From: Mesonia aestuariivivens
Lineage (GTDB): Bacteria > Bacteroidota > Bacteroidia > Flavobacteriales > Flavobacteriaceae
Length of the DNA: 64,000 nucleotides
Direction of reading: 5' to 3'
Assembly (NCBI RefSeq): GCF_019311235.1
Contig: NZ_JAHWDF010000008.1
Span: 107,994 to 171,993, forward strand
Shown: positions 19,123 through 26,236 of the stretch, in pieces
How positions within the stretch are numbered: the first letter of the stretch is position 1
Layout of the letters: every line of letters starts with the position of its first letter
Notes under the pieces: model-generated
Seen by the model: only the letters and a program-made list of their open reading frames with translations
The model's database searches: none
Told to the model about the DNA's origin: nothing
Program-made: the position numbers and the translations under genes

Positions 19123-19245
19123 AAGCTTGATTTTTGATTAATAAATTTAATAAAAGTTGATTTTTTACGATCAAAAAAACTGAAGGGAAAAAATTACTTT
19201 TAGTTTTTATTTCCCTTTAGTCTTTTTTAAAAATAAATATAATTA

Positions 19246-20166
19246 TTATTTAATTCTATTCTTAGGCACTGAAACTTTTGCCTTTGTTTCTTTTGCTTGT
19301 AAATTTCTAGTTGATAAATCTTGTTGGTTGATTTGTTTTAATAGAACTTCTTTTTCTTTTGGTGAGCCATTTTTTAAAATGTTTTGGATTTCAAACCTTT
19401 CTAATGCTTTACGTGGATATTTAAAATATTTATCGAAACTATCCTCATTTAAATTGATCCATCTTACTCGATCAAAACCAACTCGATACTTATTCCCTCC
19501 TATTGACCTATCAGTTTTTCTCTCTTTAGAAGTAGGTGTAAGTTTTAAACGTTGCGATTTAGATTTTCTACTGACAATTACATGAACGTGAGTATTTAGT
19601 CCTGGTTTAATATCTCCACTCTTAAATTTGCCGCTTATAACTTCTTTATCATTTCCTTTAAACTTCCTAAAATGTTCTATTTTGGCGTAATAAACCAAAT
19701 CTGCTCCAGATTTTAAACCTTTATCTTCTCTGTTGAAATTTTTAGCATAATTAGTCATGACCAATCGGGTATAGTCCATGATCATATCATTATATAATCT
19801 ATACTGATCTTGATTTAATTGCCAAACATCTTTCACTTCCTCACCATTAGTAACTGTATCAAATATAAAATCTAGCTCTTTTTGACTAAAACTAATCGTT
19901 GGGGCGAAATATTTAGAGTCATTTCTTCCTAATTTTTTAATATTATTATCAATAGAACTTATAACTTCATTTGTACTAATTGCTTTTTCTGAATGAGAAA
20001 AAAATGATTGCTTTCTATTTTCTATATTTCTTTGATCCTTTAAAGAAGTTTTAGTCTGTAAAAGCTTATCTAAATCTTTATTCTCTTTTTCTAAGTATAC
20101 AGCAAGCTTTGAGCAACTTCCCATATTTCCTGCTCCTAATGTACTATGGGGTTTGCTAATCGGCAT
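19246..20166 (-). CDS. mobB: MobB-type relaxase (DUF5712 family)
   Basis: The predicted DNA-nicking protein of the element, 306 residues long. The relaxase-like metal-binding motif THVHVIVSRK has His193 and His195. The N-terminus STLGAGNMGSCSKLAVYLEKE is typical of the Bacteroidota family called MobB/DUF5712, and a conserved SFSQKELDF stretch lies near residue 92. Its start overlaps the end of the preceding BfmA-like gene by 11 bp, showing translational coupling. Together the two would process oriT, for which the hairpin at 20791-20829 is a candidate. A helper conjugation system would be needed for transfer. Confidence 0.8.
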   Translation of the reverse strand: MPISKPHSTLGAGNMGSCSKLAVYLEKENKDLDKLLQTKTSLKDQRNIENRKQSFFSHSEKAISTNEVISSIDNNIKKLGRNDSKYFAPTISFSQKELDFIFDTVTNGEEVKDVWQLNQDQYRLYNDMIMDYTRLVMTNYAKNFNREDKGLKSGADLVYYAKIEHFRKFKGNDKEVISGKFKSGDIKPGLNTHVHVIVSRKSKSQRLKLTPTSKERKTDRSIGGNKYRVGFDRVRWINLNEDSFDKYFKYPRKALERFEIQNILKNGSPKEKEVLLKQINQQDLSTRNLQAKETKAKVSVPKNRIK

Positions 20167-20671
20167 CTTTGAAAATAGAGTTAAATTTAGCTTTAAATCC
20201 CGATTTATTTTTTTGATCTAAATACTCGCATATCAGATGTAGTGCTTCTTGTTGTTTCTTGACTTCTACCTCTACTCTATTTATATCTTTAAGTATTGCC
20301 TTAAAACCATCACTTAGTTTTTTACTTCTAGCTTCATCGAATTTATTGACCTTTACGATTGCATCCTTAACCCAACCCTGTAAATTATTAAAATTAGTAT
20401 TCTGATCTTTAGAATATGTAAAGGCTTCATTTCTCATAGGCTTCAAAATATCTCTTTCTTGAACCCTCATAAAAGAGACTATTCTCTTATCTAAAACTTT
20501 AATCAATTCTGCAGGATTATCATTAGCGGTTTCTAAAGGATTTATTCCTGTTTTTTTAAAATATAATATCATGGCTTGTACAAAATCGCCATATTTAGCT
20601 CCATATACCTTGGAGATTTTCATCAATTCTTTATGATGAAAATCATCTATTATAATACTCTTTTTTTTCAT
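20156..20671 (-). CDS. BfmA/BtgA-family mobilization accessory protein
   Basis: A 171-residue protein. The N-terminal 45 residues (KKSIIIDDFHHKELMKISKVYGAKYGDFVQAMILYFKKTG) look like a ribbon-helix-helix DNA-binding domain. The remainder is a charged, probably coiled-coil helix (KNEAFTYSK...VEVEVKKQQEALHLICEYLDQK). Such proteins bind oriT and assist the relaxase in Bacteroidota mobilizable plasmids and transposons. The start is ATG at 20671. A short inverted repeat (TCATTG-A-CAATGA, 20685-20697) just upstream may be its own operator. Confidence 0.78.
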   Translation of the reverse strand: MKKKSIIIDDFHHKELMKISKVYGAKYGDFVQAMILYFKKTGINPLETANDNPAELIKVLDKRIVSFMRVQERDILKPMRNEAFTYSKDQNTNFNNLQGWVKDAIVKVNKFDEARSKKLSDGFKAILKDINRVEVEVKKQQEALHLICEYLDQKNKSGFKAKFNSIFKDAD

Positions 20672-20684
20672 TTTATATTTTTTG

Positions 20685-20697
20685 TCATTGACAATGA
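20685..20697. promoter_or_regulatory. Small palindrome before the mobilization operon
   Basis: TCATTG/CAATGA around a single A, 14 bp upstream of the BfmA-like start codon. It may be an autoregulatory ribbon-helix-helix operator. Confidence 0.35.
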
Positions 20698-20790
20698 ATA
20701 CCTTAAGACTTCATTTATAATATTTATATAATTTTTTATAATTAAAAAACAACTTTAACTTACTAGTTAACAGAAGCTAAGCCTCGCAGA

Positions 20791-20829
20791 GCAAGTTGAA
20801 AATAGGGGCTCTGCCCCTGTTCAACTTGC
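20791..20829. other. Strong hairpin, candidate origin of transfer (oriT)
   Basis: A two-part stem-loop. GCAAGTTGAA (20791-20800) pairs perfectly with TTCAACTTGC (20820-20829). Inside, AGGGGC (20804-20809) pairs with GCCCCT (20813-20818) around TCT. There is no T-tract on either side, so it is not a normal terminator. It lies in the 170-bp non-coding gap directly upstream of the mobilization genes, the usual place for oriT in Bacteroidota mobilizable elements. It is the most GC-rich patch in an AT-rich gap. Confidence 0.45.
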
Positions 20830-20843
20830 TATCTACGATACCT

Positions 20844-21524
20844 TCAAAACCTTCTAGAATCTCCATCCAAAGGAATAAAATTGAACATCTCGTAAAGCCT
20901 GTCTGCAAATCGATTTCTACTATCATCGAAACCATTACCATAAAATTTATTCAAATCTTTTATAGTAAGATTTGTTGTAATAAAAGTTTTAGTTCCTTTT
21001 TGTTTAAACTCATTATATCGAAGCTCAATCATTCTCCCCATAAGTTTTTCCTTTACGCCCCAGGAATTGGCTATTCTCTCGGTTCCCAAATCATCAAAGT
21101 GGACTTTTCCTTTTCTATATCTTTCTACAAGATACTCACCCTCCAAACTATACTTCGTAACCAAATCATGAACAGATATATTGGAAAACCGTAAATTTTT
21201 TAATTTATATTTTTTACTAATAATTTGGACTATATCAAAAATTGAACTTTTTCCCGTGCCACAAGGACCAAATATCAAAAGTCCCTTTCTAAGCTCTCCA
21301 TTACATTTTTTTTCGAAAAGGGGATCATTAGTAAAGTATTTACAAATAAGATCTAAAAAGCTCCTATTTTGATCGTCAACAACAAAATGTCGATGTCTTT
21401 TCCGGAAGTATTCCTTTCCTTCCTTCCAGAAAAGCTCTTTAAACTGATCTGTAGAAATCGTATATAATTTTTCATTAATATTTCTTTGTCTTGATAAATC
21501 ATTCATAGTTTCTCGGTCTAGCAT
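20844..21524 (-). CDS. DnaC/IstB-like ATPase (replication or helicase-loader type)
   Basis: A 226-residue AAA+ ATPase. Walker A is GPCGTGKSS (residues 86-94), Walker B is VHFDDLG (141-147), and a sensor-1-like TFITTNLT follows. The C-terminal RNRFADRLYEMF resembles the SRLxEM motif of DnaC-type helicase loaders. The N-terminal 80 residues would bind a partner. Its start overlaps the end of the upstream HTH gene by 26 bp. On mobile elements such pairs serve element replication, so excised circles of this element may replicate. Confidence 0.78.
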   Translation of the reverse strand: MLDRETMNDLSRQRNINEKLYTISTDQFKELFWKEGKEYFRKRHRHFVVDDQNRSFLDLICKYFTNDPLFEKKCNGELRKGLLIFGPCGTGKSSIFDIVQIISKKYKLKNLRFSNISVHDLVTKYSLEGEYLVERYRKGKVHFDDLGTERIANSWGVKEKLMGRMIELRYNEFKQKGTKTFITTNLTIKDLNKFYGNGFDDSRNRFADRLYEMFNFIPLDGDSRRF

Positions 21525-21933
21525 TAATTTTTTTTTCTTTTTTCTTTTTTTCTTTTTTAAAACTATTAGAGTTTAGTATTGAATGTTTATTATTATCATT
21601 AAAGAAATCTTGTATAGGCCTATTCAAGTTTTTTTGTATAGGCTTTTCAAAAATAGTTATATACCTATTCAAGATTTCTTTAGTACCCTTATCGCGATAT
21701 AAATGCCGCTGAATATATCCATACTCTTGAAGTTGTTTAAGCCAAGTGTTTACCGATTGAGTGGATACCTGATAAAGCTCTTCAAAGTATCTATTACTGG
21801 CATAACAAAAACCAAGTTGATTCGTAAGTGAAGTGATTTCTGCGTAAAGTATTTTTGCGCTGGGGCTTAATCTTTTGTCATATCTAATAGGAGCGGATAA
21901 AATAGCATAATAGGAGGGTTCTAGCTTTTTCAT
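21499..21933 (-). CDS. Winged-helix replication-type protein
   Basis: A 144-residue protein from ATG at 21933. The N-terminal part (YAILSAPIRYDKRLSPSAKILYAEITSLTNQLGFCYASNRYFEELYQVS, residues 9-57) is the winged-helix domain found in replisome organizer or RepA-like helix-turn-helix proteins. The next helix TQSVNTWLKQLQEYGYIQR is the recognition region. The C-terminus is very basic (KKEKKKKEKKINARPR). With ATG 21933 it begins 1 nt after the upstream stop. The longer TTG start at 21963 would overlap. It is paired with the DnaC-like gene. Confidence 0.72.
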   Translation of the reverse strand: MKKLEPSYYAILSAPIRYDKRLSPSAKILYAEITSLTNQLGFCYASNRYFEELYQVSTQSVNTWLKQLQEYGYIQRHLYRDKGTKEILNRYITIFEKPIQKNLNRPIQDFFNDNNKHSILNSNSFKKEKKKKEKKINARPRNYE

Positions 21934-21934
21934 T

Positions 21935-22222
21935 TCATTTAGCTTTTCTATTTTGTTTAGCAACTTCTAAAAGCTCTTTTTTTGAATAAAATATAGACCT
22001 GCCTACAGAATAATAGGGTATCTTATTTTGTTTCTTCCAAGTGATAATCGTGGTTACCGATACTCCTAAAAATTTTGCCGCTTGTTTTTGCGAAAGTCTA
22101 TCATCAGGTGTAATTGAAGAACTTGATAAAATAGATTCGGTTTTTATAACTTCATCTAAAACCATCTTTACAACTCTCTGTAAATCTTCTTTTGTGTGCG
22201 AATAGAATAGTACGTTACTCAT
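21935..22222 (-). CDS. Excisionase-like helix-turn-helix protein
   Basis: A 95-residue protein from ATG 22222 (MSNVLFYSHTKEDLQRVV). The C-terminal half holds a MerR/Xis-type winged helix (LSQKQAAKFLGVSVTTIITWKKQNKIPYYSVGRSIFYSKKELLE), the domain known in small DNA-binding proteins that direct excision or regulate mobile elements. An N-terminal helix of about 40 residues may dimerise. It lies upstream of the replication-type genes and downstream of the integrase gene, the usual place of such a protein in Bacteroidota elements. Confidence 0.78.
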   Translation of the reverse strand: MSNVLFYSHTKEDLQRVVKMVLDEVIKTESILSSSSITPDDRLSQKQAAKFLGVSVTTIITWKKQNKIPYYSVGRSIFYSKKELLEVAKQNRKAK

Positions 22223-22354
22223 TTTAAATTGTTTTAAGTTTAAATTTAATTTCCAACAATTCAAATATGTAACAACTTTCAGCTTAAAATTTTCATTTTC
22301 TCAAAAACAGACATAAAACCCTAAAAATCAGTAAAATAAAATTTATTTTTCCAT

Positions 22355-23137
22355 TTAAAATTTTCTAATAATCCTCATGAAAGATGTAATTTTCGTGTTT
22401 TCGTCATAAATTTCTTGAAAATTCTTTTTTGATGGAAGCTGATTTAGGCTTTTACCCAACTCAGGATAAAAGCTTTCCAATTTTTCACAAGTATCTTTAA
22501 AAGCTCCTGAAATATCACCTTGCTTGTGTAAAAACCAAAAAAAACCTACAATAGAAATTTTATTTTTCTTTTCTATTTGAGGTAAAGTATTTACTGTAAT
22601 TTTTTTTAGCTTTTTAGATGGTCCATTTTTGGTAATAAAAAATTGAGAAATAAAAAATTTTATACTTTCTGTCTGTACTTTAGATGTGGAAAATATTTTA
22701 AATTCTATGATTTTTTTTTGCAAATCAGTTAGATAACCATAAAATTCAATTTTTGGTTTTTTATCTAATTGACCTAAATCACTAGCATTAGTTTTTCCTG
22801 AAAAGCAGTAAGAATCTAAGTCTGAAATACAATACTTACCTGCTTTCTTTTTTATAATTTTCTTATTGTAAAAGAAATCTAAAGAGATAATAGCCACTAT
22901 TAAATAAACAATAGTGAAAAAAAAAATTAACCCTAAATAAAAAATATTGAATATAGAACTTTTTAAATTTATACTTAAGAAGGCATTAACATTTATGAAA
23001 ATTAATCCAATAAGAACTGGAAAAATATAAATAGGCAAGGCATATTTTTCAAATAAAATTTTTAAATTAAATTTCCTTCTAGTACAAGAATCATATAATT
23101 TTAAGAGCTTAATACCGGCTTTGTAAGTTATTCTCAT
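22355..23137 (-). CDS. Hypothetical membrane protein coupled to the integrase gene
   Basis: A 260-residue protein of unknown family. Two strong hydrophobic segments occur at about residues 33-55 (YIFPVLIGLIFINVNAFLSI) and 65-90 (IFYLGLIFFFTIVYLIVAIISLDFF), followed by a basic cytoplasmic-looking domain (residues 95-260) with KKIIKKKAGKYC and ISIVGFFWFLHKQGDISGAFKDTCEK. The start ATG overlaps the integrase stop by 4 nt (ATGA), so the two are translationally coupled. A role in the element's life cycle is likely, but unknown. Confidence 0.65.
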   Translation of the reverse strand: MRITYKAGIKLLKLYDSCTRRKFNLKILFEKYALPIYIFPVLIGLIFINVNAFLSINLKSSIFNIFYLGLIFFFTIVYLIVAIISLDFFYNKKIIKKKAGKYCISDLDSYCFSGKTNASDLGQLDKKPKIEFYGYLTDLQKKIIEFKIFSTSKVQTESIKFFISQFFITKNGPSKKLKKITVNTLPQIEKKNKISIVGFFWFLHKQGDISGAFKDTCEKLESFYPELGKSLNQLPSKKNFQEIYDENTKITSFMRIIRKF

Positions 23138-24372
23138 AATTTATTCCAGGTGTTATCCATTTCCTGTTGTTTAAAATTTTCAGCAATTTTCACATACTTT
23201 CTAAAGCTTTCCTCCTTTTTGTGACCTGTTAAATTTCTAACTACCATCTCCTTCATACCTAACACTAAAGAATTAGTAACAAAAGATTTACGCGCCGTAT
23301 GACTTGTTATTAATTTATATTTAGGAAGAGTTTTATCTACCCTCTTTTGACCAATATATCTTGTTATTGTGATAGGTGTATCTATTCCAACTATTTTACA
23401 ACACTCCTTAAGATACTTATTAAATTTTTGTCCAGAAATTATGGGTAGTGGTTCATAAATAGTCCCTTTATACTTTTCTAAAATCTGCATAGAAAATTTA
23501 TTAAGAGGAATTTTATGATCTATACTTCGGGTTTTTTGAATCGTTAAGTTAATATGTGTATCAAAAATATTTGAAGGTTTCAATAAGGCTAAATCTGAAA
23601 AGCGCAAACCGCTAAAACATCCCATACAATATGTATCACGAACATGGGTTAATCGTTTTGATTCAAAATTATAATTAAAAAGAGTCATCAATTCGTCCAT
23701 AGTAAGATAGATAACTTCTGTTTCATCTTCTCTAGCTTTAAATTTTTTGTATTTTAAATTGGTATGATATTCTTTATCATGCGCCCAATTCATAAAAGTT
23801 TTCAGAACCTTCACTATAAAAGCCAAATAACTATTTTTGTTCTTTCTTATCGAAAAAGTATATTCTTTAAGATCTTCAAAAAAAGAATGATCTATAGATT
23901 CAAAAGTTAAAACAATCCCTTTTTCTGTTTCGAAGTGTTTAAGAAAATTTAAAGTAGTCCTATATGACTTAATCGTTCTAGGTGACTTAGTAGAACGATT
24001 AATATTTATAAACTCTTCGAAGGAAGGAAAAAACTTATGAGATAAATTTATTTTTTCTAAACCATTTTTCAACTTATCAATAATAAAATCTTTTGTAGGG
24101 TTTATCTCATTTAAAAGGATGTACCTAAATAATTTTTTAATTTCAGCTTCTTTATTATCTAAGATTTTATTAAACTCTATGTAGTTATTATATGGTTCTC
24201 CTTTTCTAGGATTAGTTATTCTCTCGTTTTTTTTATTCCACTGTTTCTCTAAAACTTTTACACCGGAAACTGATCTAAAAATTTTTTCGCTATTAAAAGA
24301 AATAAGTAATCGGATGGGTATTAAACCGTCTTTATTGATTTTGTCTTTTCTTAAATGAAATGAAAGTTGCAT
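23134..24372 (-). CDS. Tyrosine site-specific integrase of the element
   Basis: A 412-residue tyrosine recombinase that would integrate and excise the element at tRNA-Leu. The N-terminal arm-binding domain (residues 1-90; LSFHLRKDKINKDGLIPIRL) is typical of Bacteroidota integrases, followed by the SAM-like core-binding domain (about 105-200) and the catalytic domain. Visible catalytic residues are Arg in FSGLRFSDLALL, His358 and Arg361 in SHTARKS, His384 in TGHKK, and nucleophile Tyr393 in RKYVKI. The gene reads away from attR, with its start about 160 bp inside the element. Confidence 0.92.
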   Translation of the reverse strand: MQLSFHLRKDKINKDGLIPIRLLISFNSEKIFRSVSGVKVLEKQWNKKNERITNPRKGEPYNNYIEFNKILDNKEAEIKKLFRYILLNEINPTKDFIIDKLKNGLEKINLSHKFFPSFEEFININRSTKSPRTIKSYRTTLNFLKHFETEKGIVLTFESIDHSFFEDLKEYTFSIRKNKNSYLAFIVKVLKTFMNWAHDKEYHTNLKYKKFKAREDETEVIYLTMDELMTLFNYNFESKRLTHVRDTYCMGCFSGLRFSDLALLKPSNIFDTHINLTIQKTRSIDHKIPLNKFSMQILEKYKGTIYEPLPIISGQKFNKYLKECCKIVGIDTPITITRYIGQKRVDKTLPKYKLITSHTARKSFVTNSLVLGMKEMVVRNLTGHKKEESFRKYVKIAENFKQQEMDNTWNKL

Positions 24373-24389
24373 ATGTATTTAATATAATG

Positions 24390-24397
24390 CAAATATA
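24390..24397 (-). promoter_or_regulatory. -7 box of the integrase gene
   Basis: Minus-strand TATATTTG fits TAnnTTTG. The start codon lies 17 bp downstream. No clear -33 TTG is seen. Confidence 0.45.
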
Positions 24398-24533
24398 AAA
24401 AATAGGGCAACTTAAAGGGCTACTAAAATTAAAATAATTTCATATATAAATATTTAAATAAATTGAATTAAACCACCATATATATATTAAAGCAGACTTA
24501 AGAGCATTCAAATATGTTTAAAAATAAAGGTAC

Positions 24534-24554
24534 TCCCGCCTTGAGTACAAAAAA
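24534..24554 (+). repeat. attR: tRNA 3'-end direct repeat, right copy
   Basis: Identical over 21 bases to 5348-5368. Only the tRNA end is present, with no cloverleaf upstream, so it is not a second tRNA gene. GTACTC-CCGCCTT-GAGTAC forms a small inverted repeat around the core, as expected of an integrase core site. Confidence 0.85.
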
Positions 24555-24582
24555 GCCTGTTGATTTTTTCAACAGGCTTTTT
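24550..24582. terminator. Displaced original tRNA-Leu terminator
   Basis: AAAAAGCCTGTTGA pairs with TCAACAGGCTTTTT around a T-rich loop. It overlaps attR. Being symmetric, it can also end leftward transcription from the SDR gene, whose stop is at 24605. Confidence 0.8.
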
Positions 24583-24604
24583 ATTTCACTTCGTTTGCAA
24601 TTTT

Positions 24605-25267
24605 CTAAGAGCATACCTTGGTTAAAGCTTCGGTGATTTCATCTTCACCTTTACTCATTTCTATAATTTTTCCGTAAGTTTTTTCTTCCTTTAAAACAGC
24701 TAAAACAGTTTCAGCAACCGCTTCTCTAGGTATTTTATCGCCTACCTCTTCTGGCTTTTTCGTCATCAGTACTTTTCCGACTTGCTCATCATCTGTTAAT
24801 GCGACTGGACGTAAAATAGTATAGTCTAACTGACTTCTCTTCAGCTCTAAGTCTGCATAATATTTTGCAGTATAATAAGCTTTCATTCCCTCAACTTTAC
24901 CCCAGAAAGAACGATCGTCGGTATGGGAAGCTCCAACCATAACAAATCTTTTCACTCCTTCTTTTTCTGCTGCTTGTATGGTTTTAATGGCTCCATCTAA
25001 ATCTATCTCCATAGTTTTATCATCCCCTGTATTTCCGCCAGATCCTGCCGTAAAAACTACTGCATCATAATTTTTAATTACCTTACTAATCGCTTCTGGT
25101 GTATTTTCTAAGCTTTCAACAACGCTGTTAACTCCAATATCTTTAAAGTAAGAACGTTGTTCTTCTTTTCTAATAAAGGCAGTAGGCTCAAACTCTTTAG
25201 AAACACTCATTTTTTGAGCTATTTTTTTTCCTACTTTTCCGTGTGCACCAATAATTAAAACTTTCAT
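24605..25267 (-). CDS. NAD(P)-binding SDR-type protein (YhfK/atypical SDR5-like)
   Basis: A 220-residue single-domain Rossmann protein. The N-terminal dinucleotide motif is LIIGAHGKVGKKIAQ (GxxGxxG, residues 5-19). Conserved family stretches are DAVVFTAGSGG (about 70), KRFVMVGASHTDDRSFW (about 106-122) and YTILRPVALTDDEQVG (about 146). There is no classical YxxxK active site, as in atypical SDRs that act as NAD(P)H-dependent sensors or oxidoreductases of unknown substrate. It is the first chromosomal gene to the right of the element. Confidence 0.85.
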   Translation of the reverse strand: MKVLIIGAHGKVGKKIAQKMSVSKEFEPTAFIRKEEQRSYFKDIGVNSVVESLENTPEAISKVIKNYDAVVFTAGSGGNTGDDKTMEIDLDGAIKTIQAAEKEGVKRFVMVGASHTDDRSFWGKVEGMKAYYTAKYYADLELKRSQLDYTILRPVALTDDEQVGKVLMTKKPEEVGDKIPREAVAETVLAVLKEEKTYGKIIEMSKGEDEITEALTKVCS

Positions 25268-25410
25268 ATCAAATCATTTTTTCGGTTAGATTCAATATAA
25301 TTTTTTCAGAATAGACATTCACTTAAAATTATATTAAACTTCTCTAAGTTGCTAGAAATTATTTTAAATGGAGCTGAAGAAAAGAAATAAATAAACCCAA
25401 ATGCTAGTCT

Positions 25411-26235
25411 CTAGTTTTTAAACAAAAACTTTAAACCATCGTACTCTGAAGGAATAATTACCGAACCGTGATTTTCTTCTGGATAATTTTTAAATTTCCA
25501 CTTTAAGCCTTTAAAAGATTGTTTATTAAAAACATTTTCTAATGGCGATCTTGACATCATATTTGGTTTTCTCTTTGAAGAAGAAAAAAATAAACGTTTA
25601 TTATTAAACTGAAAGAAATCTTTAGCTGAATTAGCAAGCTTAAAAAGATAGTTATCATCCCACCAAATACTAGGGTCTATCGCTAAATAATTATCGAAAT
25701 ATTCTGGATGTTTCAATAAAGTATACATAATAGTTAAACCTCCAAATGAATGACCCACAAAAGTAGCAGATGAATTTGTACGGTACTTTTGTTGTAGTTC
25801 TGGACGAAGTTCATTAATAATAAAATTTAAAAAATTCTCTCCGCCACCGCCATCTTCTAACATTGCTTTATTTTTTCTAAATTTTTCAGGAAGCTTTTTA
25901 GTTTTTACAGGAGTTAAGTCTCTATTTCTATTGGTATTTACGATTCCTACCACAATCATTTTTGGAATAAAACCACCACGTCTTCCTCGTGAAAGCATTT
26001 GCTGCAAACCAGTATAGCTATGAAAATTAATATTGGCGTCTAATAAATAAACTACCGGATACTGTTTGTCTTCATTTTCTTGATAATCATCTGGTAAATA
26101 GACATAATATTCTCTTTCTTCATTTAAAATTTTAGAGTAAATATGATAAGATTTACCAATATTAATTTCTTTACTGGTTTGTGCGTTTCCTAAAAAATTG
26201 AGCAATACTATAAAAGCTACAAGTGTATTTTTCAT
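25411..26235 (-). CDS. Secreted alpha/beta hydrolase, IroE/Fes-type esterase
   Basis: A 274-residue serine hydrolase of the esterase D/IroE family, with a signal peptide (MKNTLVAFIVLLNFLGNAQ). Motifs are EREYYVYLPDDY, YPVVYLLDAN, VVGIVNTNRNRDLTP, the nucleophile elbow FVGHSFGGLT, DPSIWWDD and a late His in EENHGSVI. Family members include ferric-enterobactin esterases that free iron by cutting the siderophore. The gene follows the PepSY/flavodoxin reductase by 1 nt, so the two are co-expressed in what looks like an iron locus. The true substrate is unknown. Confidence 0.8.
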   Translation of the reverse strand: MKNTLVAFIVLLNFLGNAQTSKEINIGKSYHIYSKILNEEREYYVYLPDDYQENEDKQYPVVYLLDANINFHSYTGLQQMLSRGRRGGFIPKMIVVGIVNTNRNRDLTPVKTKKLPEKFRKNKAMLEDGGGGENFLNFIINELRPELQQKYRTNSSATFVGHSFGGLTIMYTLLKHPEYFDNYLAIDPSIWWDDNYLFKLANSAKDFFQFNNKRLFFSSSKRKPNMMSRSPLENVFNKQSFKGLKWKFKNYPEENHGSVIIPSEYDGLKFLFKN

Positions 26236-26236
26236 T

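Larger units (their letters stand above)
5348..24554. mobile_element. Integrative mobilizable element in tRNA-Leu (about 19.2 kb)
   Basis: The element is bounded by the attL/attR repeat. Its integrase gene lies 160 bp inside attR. From right to left it carries integrase, a membrane protein, an excisionase-like HTH protein, a replication-type HTH protein, a DnaC-like ATPase, a candidate oriT, a BfmA-like protein, a MobB-type relaxase, an acidic unknown protein, IS256, an IS3 remnant, a split T9SS protein, an RHS/JAMM protein with a lipoprotein, and relics of helicase and GIY-YIG genes. No VirB4, TraG or other conjugation pore genes are visible, so it could move only with a helper. The many decayed genes at the left suggest an old insertion. 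Confidence 0.85.

Noticed and set aside
20791..20829. Hairpin as a terminator of the mobilization or ATPase genes
   Set aside because: No T-run follows on either strand, and it lies upstream of the mobilization genes with no gap of its own after the ATPase stop except 15 bp.
24534..24554. Second tRNA-Leu gene
   Set aside because: Only the last 14 bases of the tRNA plus an A-run are present; no other arm can be folded.
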